DNA of 64,000 nt from Streptomyces sp. CB00316 (GCF_001905595.1 NZ_LIXI01000012.1:124001-188000), one strand, 5' to 3'. Counted from the stretch's first letter, positions 8,061-16,669 are shown. Program-made: numbers and translations. Notes: generated from the sequence alone by a model not told the origin.

Positions 8061-9302
8061 ATGGCCGCCACCCCGCCGCCCCCCACGGCGCCCCCGAAGC
8101 CCACCTGGGAGCCCAAGCAGCAGGACCCCCCGTACCCCTGGCTGCGCCCGACCATCCGGATACGGCTCACGCTGCTGTACGGCGGGATGTTCCTGATCGC
8201 GGGCATCCTGCTGCTCTCGATCATCTACATGCTGGCCGCGCAGGCCCTCCACGACGCGGGGAGCCTGGAGTTCAAGGTCGGCGGCAACAACGTGCTGATC
8301 GCCAGCGACACCTGCCCGCAGCTCGGCTCCGCGACCAACAACGACCAGCTGAACGAGACCATCAAGGCGTGTACGGCGGCCCAGCGGCAGCACGCGCTGG
8401 ACAGCCTGCTGAACAGGGCGCTCCTCGCCCTGGTCGGCCTCAGTGTGATCGCCTTCGCCTTCGGCTACGCCATGGCCGGACGCGTCCTGTCCCCGCTCGG
8501 CCGAATCACCCGGACCGCGCGCCGGGTGGCGGGCACGGACCTCACCCGGCGGATCGAGCTGGACGGACCGGACGACGAGCTCAAGGAGCTCGCGGACACC
8601 TTCGACGACATGCTGGACCGGCTGGAGAGGGCGTTCACCGCGCAGCAGCGGTTCGTCGGCAACGCCTCGCACGAGCTGCGCACCCCGCTGGCGATCAACC
8701 GCACGCTGCTGGAGGTCCATCTCTCCGACCCGGAGGCACCACCGGAGCTCCAGCAGCTCGGGAAGACGCTGCTGGCCACCAACGAACGCAGTGAGCAGCT
8801 GGTCGAGGGGCTGCTGTTGCTGGCGCGCAGCGACAACCAGATCGTGGAGCGCAAACCGGTCGACCTCGCCGAGGTCGCCGACCGTGCCATCGACCAGGCC
8901 AGGGCGGAGGCGGAGGCGCGGAAGGTCGAGATCCGCGGTGAGCGGTCCGCCGTCGTCGTCCAGGGCAACGGGGTCCTGCTGGAGCGGATCGCGCTGAACC
9001 TCGTACAGAACGCCGTGCGCTACAACGTGGCCGAGGACGGCTGGGTGGAGGTCACCACCTCCCTGCAGCCCGGCCAGGCCCTGCTGGTCGTCTCGAACAC
9101 CGGTCCCGTGGTGCCGGCGTACGAGATCGACAACCTCTTCGAGCCCTTCCGGCGGCTGCGTACGGAGCGCACGGGCAGCGACAAGGGGGTCGGACTCGGC
9201 CTGTCGATCGCACGGTCCGTCGCGCGGGCCCACGGAGGCCGTATCATCGCGGAGCCCCGCGAAGGCGGCGGTCTCGTGATGCGCGTCACCCTGCCGGTCT
9301 GA
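8061..9302 (+). CDS. cutS: Sensor histidine kinase CutS
   Basis: The 413-residue product has two TM segments (about 37-60 and 119-139) bracketing a ~60-residue extracytoplasmic sensor. A HAMP linker follows (RVLSPLGRITRTARRVAG), then HisKA with His204 in NASHELRTPL and an HATPase domain with N-box NLVQNAVRYN and G-box GVGLGLSIARSVARAHGG. The sensor holds just two cysteines (Cys85 and Cys104), which I recall as conserved in CutS and proposed to report redox or disulfide-folding state. It starts at the ATG at 8061, five bases after cutR, and is cotranscribed with it. Confidence 0.9.
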   Translation: MAATPPPPTAPPKPTWEPKQQDPPYPWLRPTIRIRLTLLYGGMFLIAGILLLSIIYMLAAQALHDAGSLEFKVGGNNVLIASDTCPQLGSATNNDQLNETIKACTAAQRQHALDSLLNRALLALVGLSVIAFAFGYAMAGRVLSPLGRITRTARRVAGTDLTRRIELDGPDDELKELADTFDDMLDRLERAFTAQQRFVGNASHELRTPLAINRTLLEVHLSDPEAPPELQQLGKTLLATNERSEQLVEGLLLLARSDNQIVERKPVDLAEVADRAIDQARAEAEARKVEIRGERSAVVVQGNGVLLERIALNLVQNAVRYNVAEDGWVEVTTSLQPGQALLVVSNTGPVVPAYEIDNLFEPFRRLRTERTGSDKGVGLGLSIARSVARAHGGRIIAEPREGGGLVMRVTLPV

Positions 9303-9385
9303 GAGGCCGCACGGTGTGACTCTGCACCGAATCTTCATGTTCGCTTTGGGCGGAATTTTCAGGACCCGTTCCCAGGCGAGCCGTG

Positions 9386-9399
9386 TGTGATCGATCACA
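9386..9399. promoter_or_regulatory. Perfect 14-bp palindrome TGTGATCGATCACA
   Basis: The half-sites TGTGA and TCACA resemble a CRP site but are four bases apart rather than six, so this is not a standard CRP box. It lies 87 bases after cutS and 308 bases before the DUF4193 start. The cognate regulator is unknown. Confidence 0.4.
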
Positions 9400-9524
9400 G
9401 AGCCCGTTTTCGGGCCATCTACTCTCCGTGATCGCACCTCATGTGGAAAGCCGGTAATCGTCCGGGTTTTCGGGGGGTGTTATCACGGGAAGTACACGGG
9501 GTGGCGCCTGTGAACCGCACAGTC

Positions 9525-9542
9525 GGGACCGTGTACGGTCCC
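9525..9542. promoter_or_regulatory. Inverted repeat GGGACCGT-GT-ACGGTCCC
   Basis: A perfect 8-bp inverted repeat with a two-base spacer lies 166 bases before the DUF4193 start. The two-base spacing is too tight for a hairpin loop, so a dimeric repressor or activator site is more likely than a terminator. Confidence 0.4.
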
Positions 9543-9707
9543 CATCGCCACCCAAGCCGAGCCTCGCCGAGGCGGCCGGTTGGGTGTCGATTGAGTAACA
9601 GACCTTGATGTGAGGCAAAATCTCCGCCTCAGGTCGGGCACAAGTCCGGCCTCTCACGCGTTACGTGCGCTGAGACACCCGCAGACACCCAAGAGGGGGA
9701 GAGCGAC

Positions 9708-10004
9708 ATGGCAACGGATTACGACACCCCACGCAAGACCGACGACGACGTGGACCAGGACAGCCTCGAAGAGCTCAAGGCTCGTCGGAGCGACAAGACG
9801 GCATCCGCCGTCGACGTCGACGAATTCGACGCGGCCGAAGGACTCGAGCTGCCCGGCGCGGACCTCTCCAACGAGGAGCTGGCCGTCCGGGTCCTGCCCA
9901 AGCAGGCCGATGAGTTCACCTGCATGAGCTGCTTCCTGGTGCACCACCGCAGCCAGCTGGCCCGCGAGAAGAACGGTCAGCCCATCTGCCGCGACTGCGA
10001 CTGA
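9708..10004 (+). CDS. DUF4193 zinc-ribbon protein
   Basis: The 98-residue acidic protein has two CxxC pairs near the C-terminus (FTCMSCFLVHHRSQL and PICRDCD), forming a likely zinc ribbon, preceded by a disordered Asp/Glu-rich half. It matches the actinobacterial DUF4193 family. I recall structural work placing a mycobacterial member with the transcription or RNA machinery but cannot verify this. The ATG at 9708 follows a strong GAGGGGGAGAG ribosome binding site. The next gene begins 13 bases after its stop. Confidence 0.85.
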   Translation: MATDYDTPRKTDDDVDQDSLEELKARRSDKTASAVDVDEFDAAEGLELPGADLSNEELAVRVLPKQADEFTCMSCFLVHHRSQLAREKNGQPICRDCD

Positions 10005-10017
10005 GGTCGGGTCGGCC

Positions 10018-10974
10018 GTGGCAGGCGACACACCGTTCCGGAAACGGCGCCCCTGGCGCCGGCACGAACCGGAGGCGAACGAGGGCGGCCCAGGCCCGGC
10101 AGCAGGCGTCAGCCCGTCTGCCGAGCGGTCCGCCGCCCTGCCGGACCCCTCCGGTGTTTCCGGTACCTCCGACGACGAGCGGGGCCGTTCGGCCTCGCTC
10201 GAAGTGGCGGGGGCGGCAGACCTGCCGGACCGGAGCGGAGAGAGTGACCAGGCGGAGCCCACGACCGGGGCAGGCCGCCTGCACGCAGTGAAACGGGGGG
10301 TGCGCAAGGGCGGGGAGAGCGCCCGTGTCCTGGCCGGCCAGCTGGCCGACCGGATCATCGAAACAGCTCCCCGCGTCCCGGTGCGCGATCTCGCCACCCT
10401 GCGCAAGCAGTTCCCCGGGCTGGGGCCCGAGGAACTCGCCGACAAGCTCGTGGCGGGCGCGAGCCGGGCCAGCGCCACCGTCGGCGCGGGCATCGGAGCG
10501 GCCGCCATGCTGCCCGTACCGCCCGCCATGCTCGCCGAGCTGGCGGCCGAGGTCACCGGCGTCGCCGCGATCGAGATGAAGCTCGTCGCCGAGCTCCACG
10601 AGGTCTACGGGCGCCGGCCGCCGGGCAACCTCGCCCAGCGCTCCACCGCGTATCTGACGTCATGGACGGAGGAGCGCGGCATCGACGTCACCCGGCCCAC
10701 CACACTCAACGCGGCCCTGGGCGGCCAGATGAAGCGCGAGCTGCGCCAGCAGATCACCAAGCGCATGGCCCGCAACCTGCCCAACCTGATCCCGTTCATG
10801 ATCGGCGCGGCCGTCGGCGCCACGATGAACCGCCGCGACACCCGCAAGCTCGCCGACCGCATCCGGAACGACCTGCGCGAGCACCGGATCCCCTGGGACC
10901 GGCTCGCCGAGCTGCCCCCGCTGGAGCGGCCCGCCGTACCGGTCGTCCTGCCCAAGGGGATCGAGGGCGCCTGA
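10018..10974 (+). CDS. Conserved Streptomyces protein with Gly/Ala-rich hydrophobic helices
   Basis: The 318-residue product starts at GTG 10018, 13 bases after the DUF4193 stop. The first ~90 residues are charged and low-complexity. The rest holds a Gly/Ala stretch (SRASATVGAGIGAAAMLPVPPAMLAELAAEV), then LVAELHEVYGRRPPGNLAQRS, then a second short hydrophobic segment (NLIPFMIGAAVGATMNRRDTRKLADRI). This resembles the glycine-rich core of EcsC-like proteins, but similarity to that family is only an impression. Membrane association is likely. It runs convergently into DUF3093 with 18 bases between stops. Confidence 0.7.
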   Translation: MAGDTPFRKRRPWRRHEPEANEGGPGPAAGVSPSAERSAALPDPSGVSGTSDDERGRSASLEVAGAADLPDRSGESDQAEPTTGAGRLHAVKRGVRKGGESARVLAGQLADRIIETAPRVPVRDLATLRKQFPGLGPEELADKLVAGASRASATVGAGIGAAAMLPVPPAMLAELAAEVTGVAAIEMKLVAELHEVYGRRPPGNLAQRSTAYLTSWTEERGIDVTRPTTLNAALGGQMKRELRQQITKRMARNLPNLIPFMIGAAVGATMNRRDTRKLADRIRNDLREHRIPWDRLAELPPLERPAVPVVLPKGIEGA

Positions 10975-10992
10975 CCGCTTCCGTACGGACTC

Positions 10993-11451
10993 TCAGGCCG
11001 CTGGAACCGTCGTCAGCGCCGCCGCCAGGCCCTTCGGGTCCCGGGTGGAGAGGAAGACGTACGGAGTCGGGTCCTCCGGATCCGTGACCTCCACCCGCAC
11101 CGCCGTCCCCACATAGCTGCGCAGCAGCATGAACGCGCGAGCGTCCGCCTTGTGCGTGCGCCAGGCGTAGGCCTCCTCGGCGTCCAGCACCTCGGGCTCC
11201 CCGAGCGCCGAGAGCGGAATGCGGGCGTCACCCGCCACCAGCGCACCGGCCACCACCCGGATCCGGGCGGAGCCGTAACTGCTCACCGCGGCCGCGGCCG
11301 CGGCCGTGCCGCCGACCAGCCCGGCGAGCAGCGGGAGGGCCCCGAGCGGCAGAAGCATCAGCGCGCAGGCGACACCGATCCCGAAGGCGATGAACCACCA
11401 GGAACGGGGAGCGGTGAGACGTTCGTCGAAGGGCGGTGCGGAAGGCTGCAT
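10993..11451 (-). CDS. DUF3093 membrane protein
   Basis: The 152-residue product has an N-terminal FDERLTAPRSWW motif, two adjacent TM segments (about 15-60), then a soluble beta-rich domain containing YGSARIRV, a WRTHKADARAFMLLRSYV-like core and VEVTDPEDPTPYVFLSTRDP. These are hallmarks of actinobacterial DUF3093. The ATG at 11451 (MQPSAPPFDERL) is preferred to a start 11 codons upstream, which would overlap the promoter of the divergent gene at 11510. Function is unknown. Confidence 0.85.
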   Translation of the reverse strand: MQPSAPPFDERLTAPRSWWFIAFGIGVACALMLLPLGALPLLAGLVGGTAAAAAAVSSYGSARIRVVAGALVAGDARIPLSALGEPEVLDAEEAYAWRTHKADARAFMLLRSYVGTAVRVEVTDPEDPTPYVFLSTRDPKGLAAALTTVPAA

Positions 11452-11509
11452 GGAGCCAAGCTTGGCACGGCGGCACCGGCACACCGCCGCGCGGGTAAGG
11501 TCTGCGCCT

Positions 11510-12094
11510 GTGAGTGGAACATCAGCAGCTCTGACACCCCCGGCCGACGCCGTCGCCCCGGTACGGCACCCTGACGCCCCCGCCCCCGGGGAGCTCCTCG
11601 GCGCGCACTACGAGCGCTGTTTCGGCTGCGGCGAGGGGCAGCCGCACGGCCTGCACCTCCAGGCCCGGGCCGGCGAGGGCGTGAGCGTCACCGCCGAGTT
11701 CACCGTCAAGCCCGCCCACCAGGGCGCCCCCGGCCTCGCCCACGGCGGCGTACTCGCCACGGCCCTGGACGAGACGCTCGGCTCGCTGAACTGGCTGCTG
11801 CGCACGATCGCGGTGACCGGACGGCTGGAGACCGACTTCGTGCGCCCCGTCCCGGTGGACACCGTGCTGCACCTCGACGCCCGCATCACCGCCGTGCACG
11901 GCCGGAAGATCTACTCCACGGCCACCGGCCGGATCGGCGGCCCCGAGGGTCCCGTCGCCGTGCGGGCCGACGCGCTGTTCATCGAGGTCAAGGTGGACCA
12001 CTTCATCGAGAACGGGAGGCCCGCGGAGATCCAGGCGGCCATGGCCGACCCGGACCAGCTCAAGCGTGCCCGAGCCTTCGAGGTGAACCCCTGA
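11510..12094 (+). CDS. PaaI/hotdog-fold thioesterase
   Basis: The 194-residue product carries HYERCFGCGEGQPHGLHLQ and the hotdog core PGLAHGGVLATALDETLGSLNWLL, with the HGG motif and catalytic acidic residue of PaaI/4HBT-like acyl-CoA thioesterases. GTG 11510 with AAGG upstream fits the family N-terminus. Its TGA overlaps the dut start in a TGATG, so the two are translationally coupled. The substrate is unknown; the CFGC motif at about residues 42-45 is typical of this actinobacterial subfamily. Confidence 0.85.
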   Translation: MSGTSAALTPPADAVAPVRHPDAPAPGELLGAHYERCFGCGEGQPHGLHLQARAGEGVSVTAEFTVKPAHQGAPGLAHGGVLATALDETLGSLNWLLRTIAVTGRLETDFVRPVPVDTVLHLDARITAVHGRKIYSTATGRIGGPEGPVAVRADALFIEVKVDHFIENGRPAEIQAAMADPDQLKRARAFEVNP

Positions 12095-12621
12095 TGCGCA
12101 GTCCCGTCGACGTACTGATCCGCCTGCTCGACCCGGACGTGCCGATTCCGGCGTACGGACACCCGGGGGACGCCGGGGCCGACCTGGTGACCACCGAGGC
12201 CGCCGAACTCGCCCCCGGCGAGCGCGTGGTGCTTCCCACCGGGGTCTCGATCGCCCTGCCCGACGGGTACGCCGCCTTCGTGCACCCCCGCTCCGGCCTC
12301 GCGGCCCGCTGCGGAGTGGCCCTCGTGAATGCCCCAGGGACGGTTGATGCCGGGTACCGTGGGGAGATCAAGGTGATCGTGGTCAACCTCGATCCGCGTG
12401 AGAGCGTGCGATTCGAACGGTTCGACCGGATTGCCCAATTGGTTGTCCAGCAGGTCGAGAAGGTGCGCTTCCACGAGGTGGCGGAACTTCCCGGCTCGGC
12501 GCGGGCCGAAGGGGGCTTCGGGTCCACCGGCGGCCACGCGTCGGTGGACGTCGCCGAGGGCGGGATCACCCACGGTGGGAACAGCTACGCTTCGGTCGTA
12601 TCCGACCGGGAAGGACAGTGA
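12094..12621 (+). CDS. dut: dUTP diphosphatase
   Basis: The 175-residue product shows all five trimeric dUTPase motifs in order: PGDAGADL, HPRSGLAARCGV, GTVDAGYRGEIKVIVVNLD with the catalytic Asp, RIAQLVVQQV, and the C-terminal P-loop-like motif GGFGSTGGH. It hydrolyses dUTP to dUMP and pyrophosphate, keeping uracil out of DNA and feeding thymidylate synthesis. It starts inside the stop of the thioesterase gene (TGATG). A GTG start for DUF3710 lies one base after its own stop, so three genes form one tight operon. Confidence 0.97.
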   Translation: MRSPVDVLIRLLDPDVPIPAYGHPGDAGADLVTTEAAELAPGERVVLPTGVSIALPDGYAAFVHPRSGLAARCGVALVNAPGTVDAGYRGEIKVIVVNLDPRESVRFERFDRIAQLVVQQVEKVRFHEVAELPGSARAEGGFGSTGGHASVDVAEGGITHGGNSYASVVSDREGQ

Positions 12622-12622
12622 C

Positions 12623-13390
12623 GTGTTCGGACGTCGCAAGAAGAGTGGTTCCGCCGAGGACGCGGCGGACGAGGTGCGCGAGACCGAGCAGGTCGCCGAC
12701 GAGGGTACCGACGGCGCCGCGTCAGGCGCCCGGCGGACGAATCTTCCGCCGGCCCCCCGGCCCGACGGGCCCTGGGACCTCTCCGAGGTCTCCCAGCCCG
12801 GCGAGGGCCGGGTCGATCTGGGCGGCATCTTCGTGCCCGGTGTCGAGGGCATGGAGCTGAGGGTCGAGGTGGCCGGGGACGCGATCGTCGCCGCCACCGT
12901 CGTGCTCCGCGACAGCGCGGTCCAGCTGCAGGCTTTCGCGGCCCCCAAGCGCCAGGGCATCTGGGGCGAGGTCCGCGAGGAGATCGCCTCCGGCATCACC
13001 CAGCAGGGCGGCATCATCGACGAGGTCGAGGGCCCGCTGGGCTGGGAGCTGCGTGCGCAGGTCCCCGTACAGCTCCCGGACGGCGCCAACGGTGTCCAGC
13101 TGGTGCGCTTCGTCGGCGTCGACGGCCCCCGCTGGTTCCTGCGCGGGGTCATCTCCGGCCAGGGCGCGGTCCAGCCGGAGGCCGCGGGCCTGCTGGAGAC
13201 GATCTTCCGGGACACCGTGGTGGTCCGCGGGGAGGGCCCGATGGCCCCCCGCGACCCGATCGTCCTCAAGCTTCCCAACGACGCCCAGATGGTGCCCGAG
13301 GGTGTCCAGCAGGAGGAGCAGGAGGGCTCGAAGTTCTCCGGCGGCATGGGCCAGCTCCAGCGCGGACCGGAGATCACCGAGGTCCGCTAG
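12623..13390 (+). CDS. DUF3710 protein
   Basis: The 255-residue product begins VFGRRKKSGSAEDAAD (GTG 12623, with GGAAGGAC upstream). After a charged linker it enters the conserved DUF3710 body: GPWDLSEVSQPGEGRVDLGG, LQAFAAPKRQGIWGEVREEI, ELRAQVPVQLP and VRFVGVDGPRWFLRGVISG. The family is actinobacterial, found next to dut, and has no assigned function. A strong terminator follows at 13414. Confidence 0.9.
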   Translation: MFGRRKKSGSAEDAADEVRETEQVADEGTDGAASGARRTNLPPAPRPDGPWDLSEVSQPGEGRVDLGGIFVPGVEGMELRVEVAGDAIVAATVVLRDSAVQLQAFAAPKRQGIWGEVREEIASGITQQGGIIDEVEGPLGWELRAQVPVQLPDGANGVQLVRFVGVDGPRWFLRGVISGQGAVQPEAAGLLETIFRDTVVVRGEGPMAPRDPIVLKLPNDAQMVPEGVQQEEQEGSKFSGGMGQLQRGPEITEVR

Positions 13391-13413
13391 CGGTACGTCA
13401 CCACAGCATCGCC

Positions 13414-13454
13414 GCCGGTGGGCCGCACTCCTTCCCGGGGTGTGGCCCACCGGC
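13414..13454 (+). terminator. Rho-independent terminator after the dut operon
   Basis: An ~18-bp stem (GCCGGTGGGCC... pairing with ...GGCCCACCGGC, one G-T pair and a seven-base loop) is followed directly by TTTT at 13455-13458. Confidence 0.88.
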
Positions 13455-13615
13455 TTTTCCGCCTCGGGGCCCATCAGAGTTCCGTCAATTCGGCCCGCGC
13501 CTCCACTTCTGGCCCCGGATGCCGGCCACGCGCGGAGTAGCGTCGACGGTGGCAGCCGCACCGGGCGCCACCGGCCGTGGACCGATACGGCCGGACGGAA
13601 GAAGACAATGGGGCC

Positions 13616-14544
13616 ATGGGACGCGGCACACTCCGTATCTACCTGGGCGCGGCACCGGGCGTCGGCAAGACGTACGCGATGCTCTCCGAGGCCAACCGCA
13701 GGGTCGGGCGCGGCACCGACTGCGTGGTGGCCTTCGTCGGCCACCACGGCCGGCCGCGCACCGAGGCGCTGCTGCACGGCCTGGGGCAGGGGGAGGCCGA
13801 GCAGGCCCGCAGGCTCGCCGAGGGCAACCGGATCAGGACCGCGCTGCTCGCCGCCGTCAGCCATGACCTGCGCACCCCGCTCGCCGGGATCAAGGCCGCA
13901 GTCAGCTCGCTGCGCTCCGACGACGTGGCCTGGTCGCCGGAGGACGAGGCCGAGCTCCTCGGAGGCATCGAGGACGGCGCCGACCGGCTCGACCACCTGG
14001 TCGGCAACCTGCTGGACATGTCCCGCCTCCAGACCGGCACCGTGACCCCGCTGCTCCGCGAGATCGATCTCGACGAGGTCGTGCCGATGGCGCTCGGCGG
14101 GGTCCCCGAGGGCAGCGTCGACCTGGACATCCCCGAGACGCTGCCCATGGTCGCCGTCGACCCGGGACTGCTGGAGCGGGTCGTCGCCAACGTCGTCGAG
14201 AACGCCGTCAAGTACAGCCCCGGCGGGGAGCCCATCGCGGTGGCTGCCAGCGCGCTCTGCGAACGCGTCGAGCTCTCCGGGTCGTCGACCGGGGGCGCGG
14301 CGTCCCCGACGAGGCCAAGGAGCGGATCTTCGAGCCCTTCCAGCGGTACGGTGACGCCCCGCGCGGCGCCGGGGTGGGCCTCGGCCTCGCGGTCTCCCGG
14401 GGCTTCGCCGAGGCCATGGGCGGCACCCTGGACGCCGAGGACACCCCCGGCGGCGGCCTCACCATGGTCCTGACGCTGACCGCCGCACCGGGCCGGGACC
14501 AGGCCCGGGACCGGGCGGTGCTCCCGGCCGAGGCCACCTCATGA
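13616..14544 (+). pseudogene. kdpD: kdpD remnant: internally deleted and frameshifted sensor kinase
   Basis: The frame opens with the typical KdpD start (LRIYLGAAPGVGKTYAML, Walker A) and FVGHHGRPRTEALLHGL. It then jumps straight into the kinase core (EGNRIRTALLAAVSHDLRTPLAG, H-box). Roughly 500 residues usual in ~850-residue KdpDs are missing: the rest of the cytoplasmic sensor, the USP domain and all four TM helices. A two-base CT duplication near 14275 then breaks the frame inside the HATPase domain. The alternative frame continues DRGRGVPDEAKERIFEPFQ and GVGLGLAVSRGFAEAMGGT up to the TGA at 14542-14544. With no membrane sensor and a split ATPase domain it should be non-functional. kdpE follows intact. 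Confidence 0.85.
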
Positions 14545-14650
14545 CGGACCCGTCCCGCACGTTCCCCTCACCCCATGACGGACGCGCCCGCACGGTTCCG
14601 TACCCCACCTACTCCCCGTACAGCCCCTCCCGCAGAAAGGCAGGTCCGCG

Positions 14651-15343
14651 ATGACCCGGGTGCTCGTGGTCGACGACGAGCCGCAGATCGTGCGCGCCCT
14701 CGTGCTCAACCTGAAGGCCCGCCGGTACGAGGTCGACGCCGCAGCCGACGGGGCGACCGCCCTCCAGCTCGCCGCCGCCCTCCACCCCGACGTCGTCGTC
14801 CTCGACCTCGGGCTGCCCGACATGGACGGGGTCGAGGTGATCAGAGGGCTGCGCGGCTGGTCCCGCGTCCCGATCCTCGTCCTCTCCGCGCGCCACACCT
14901 CCGACGAGAAGGTGGAGGCCCTGGACGCGGGCGCCGACGACTACGTCACCAAGCCCTTCGGCATGGACGAGTTGCTGGCCCGCCTGCGCGCCTCCGTACG
15001 CCGCGCGGAACCGGTCGGCCAGGACGTCGGCGAGGACGTCGCGATCGTGGAGACGCCCGGCTTCACCGTCGACCTGGTGGCCAAGAAGGTGCAACGCGCC
15101 GGCCGCGACGTACGGCTGACCCCCACCGAGTGGCACCTGCTGGAGGTCCTCGTCCGCAACGCCGGCCGCCTGGTCAGTCAGAAACAGCTCCTCCAGGAGG
15201 TCTGGGGGCCCTCCTACGGTACGGAGACCAACTATCTGCGGGTCTACATGGCCCAGCTCCGCCGCAAGCTGGAGACGGACCCCTCACACCCCCGCCACTT
15301 CGTCACCGAGCCGGGCATGGGCTACCGCTTCGAGCGGGGCTGA
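14651..15343 (+). CDS. kdpE: Response regulator KdpE, OmpR family
   Basis: The 230-residue product has a receiver with Asp8/Asp9, phosphoacceptor Asp52 (VVVLDLGLPD) and Lys in VTKPF, and a winged-helix DNA-binding domain (LTPTEWHLLEVLVRNAGRLV...YLRVYMAQLRRKLE...EPGMGYRFE). The WGPSYGTETNYLRVYM stretch is characteristic of KdpE. It normally activates kdpFABC at low potassium. Its partner kdpD immediately upstream is broken and no kdpFABC genes are in the window, so it is an orphan here and may be driven by another kinase or none. Confidence 0.92.
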   Translation: MTRVLVVDDEPQIVRALVLNLKARRYEVDAAADGATALQLAAALHPDVVVLDLGLPDMDGVEVIRGLRGWSRVPILVLSARHTSDEKVEALDAGADDYVTKPFGMDELLARLRASVRRAEPVGQDVGEDVAIVETPGFTVDLVAKKVQRAGRDVRLTPTEWHLLEVLVRNAGRLVSQKQLLQEVWGPSYGTETNYLRVYMAQLRRKLETDPSHPRHFVTEPGMGYRFERG

Positions 15344-15418
15344 CCACCGCCGGGTCACCCTTTCGAGTGGTCTCCCCAGGCCTCCGTACACAGCCCGCAG
15401 GACCGGTACCCTTCGGGT

Positions 15419-15835
15419 ATGAGTGCTGTTCCCCGACACGAGAAGGCCGGCAGCGCGGAGAGGCCTCCCGGGCGCTTCCGCCGTATGCTCGACCGGCTCT
15501 CCAGCTCCCAGGAGGACCTGGAGTTCCAGGAGCTGCGGGAGGACACCCAGGCCACCGGGTGCACCCGGATATCCGAGTGCTCCGACCGGCAGATCGTGAA
15601 GGTGGCTGGTACGTTGCGGACCGTCACCCTCCGACCCCGGGCCGGAGTGCCCGCCCTGGAGGCGGAGCTCTTCGACGGCACCGAGCCGCTGGATGTGGTC
15701 TGGCTCGGCCGGCGCTCCATCGTCGGCATAGAGCCCGGCCGCAGGATCATCGCCTCGGGCCGGGTCGCCATGAGTCACGGGCGCCGGGTGCTGTTCAACC
15801 CCACATACGAACTCCGACCGCTCGGCAAGGAGTAG
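15419..15835 (+). CDS. OB-fold nucleic-acid-binding domain protein
   Basis: The 138-residue product has a charged N-terminus, then an OB-fold-like beta domain (QIVKVAGTLRTVTLRPRAGVP, LEAELFDGTEPLDVVWLGRR, GIEPGRRIIASGRVAMSHGR, LFNPTYEL). The pattern matches the small actinobacterial OB-fold proteins found beside DUF3159 genes. The ATG at 15419 is 75 bases after kdpE. Three bases separate its stop from the next start, so it is in an operon with DUF3159. DNA or RNA binding is inferred from fold only. Confidence 0.85.
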   Translation: MSAVPRHEKAGSAERPPGRFRRMLDRLSSSQEDLEFQELREDTQATGCTRISECSDRQIVKVAGTLRTVTLRPRAGVPALEAELFDGTEPLDVVWLGRRSIVGIEPGRRIIASGRVAMSHGRRVLFNPTYELRPLGKE

Positions 15836-15838
15836 CCG

Positions 15839-16645
15839 GTGACGTCTCTCGACAAGCCGACGTCCGAAACGGACCAGTCCCACCCCATCGACCGGCAGAG
15901 CGCCGGCGGAAGGCACGCCGCCCAGCAGGACGCCGAGTCGAAGGCGGTCACCGAAGCCGCCCTCTTCGAGGCCTTCGGCGGCGTGCGAGGCATGGTGGAG
16001 ACAGTCCTGCCCGGGCTGCTCTTCGTCACGATCTTCACGATCAACAAGGACCTGCACATCTCGGCCATCGCGGCCCTGGCCGTCTCCCTGGCCCTGGTCG
16101 CCGTACGGCTGATCCGCCGGGACACCGTGAAGCATGCCTTCAGCGGCGTCTTCGGGGTCGCCTTCGGTGTCGTCTTCGCGATGATGACGGGCAACGCCAA
16201 GGACTTCTACCTGCCGGGCATGCTCTACACCCTGGGGCTGGCCACGGCCTACCTCGTCACCGCAGCCGCCGGCGTCCCGCTGATCGGACTGATCCTGGGC
16301 CCGGTCTTCAAGGAGAACCTCTCCTGGCGGACGCGTAACCCGGGCCGGAAGAAGGCGTACACCAAGGCCAGTTACGCCTGGGGCCTCATCCTGCTGGCCA
16401 AGTGCGCGATCCTCTTCCCGCTCTACTGGTGGGCCGACACCACCCAGTTCGGCTGGGTGCTGGTCGCGCTGAAGATCCCGCCGTTCCTGCTCGCCGTCTA
16501 CCTGACCTGGGTCTTCCTCGCGAAGGCTCCGCCGCCCATCGACGTCTTCGCCGAGATGGAGGCCGAGGAGAAGGCCGCGGAGCAGGCGGAGAAGGACCGC
16601 AAGGCCGAGCAGGCCGCAGCGGCTCTGCGCAGCCCGGAGGCGTAA
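15839..16645 (+). CDS. DUF3159 integral membrane protein
   Basis: The 268-residue product has about five to six TM helices between residues 50 and 225, with FEAFGGVRGMVETVLPGLLFV at the start of the conserved region and SWRTRNPGRKKAYTKASYAWG in a loop. The C-terminus is a charged, coiled-coil-like tail rich in Glu/Ala/Lys. It matches DUF3159, a conserved actinobacterial family usually next to ceoBC. GTG 15839 follows the OB-fold gene's stop by three bases. Function is unknown; linkage with TrkA-type genes hints at ion homeostasis. Confidence 0.88.
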   Translation: MTSLDKPTSETDQSHPIDRQSAGGRHAAQQDAESKAVTEAALFEAFGGVRGMVETVLPGLLFVTIFTINKDLHISAIAALAVSLALVAVRLIRRDTVKHAFSGVFGVAFGVVFAMMTGNAKDFYLPGMLYTLGLATAYLVTAAAGVPLIGLILGPVFKENLSWRTRNPGRKKAYTKASYAWGLILLAKCAILFPLYWWADTTQFGWVLVALKIPPFLLAVYLTWVFLAKAPPPIDVFAEMEAEEKAAEQAEKDRKAEQAAAALRSPEA

Positions 16646-16669
16646 GGACGCGTAACGACGTAAAGGAGA

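Larger units (their letters stand above)
9303..9707. other. 405-bp leader/promoter region of the DUF4193 gene
   Basis: There is no coding sequence in this gap. It holds two marked palindromes, listed separately (9386-9399 and 9525-9542), and the ribosome binding site GAGGGGGAGAG just before 9708. Such a long, structured leader suggests a regulated or strongly transcribed downstream gene. Confidence 0.5.

Noticed and set aside
9386..9399. CRP-like site
   Set aside because: Half-sites TGTGA/TCACA are four rather than six bases apart, so the spacing is wrong for a CRP dimer.
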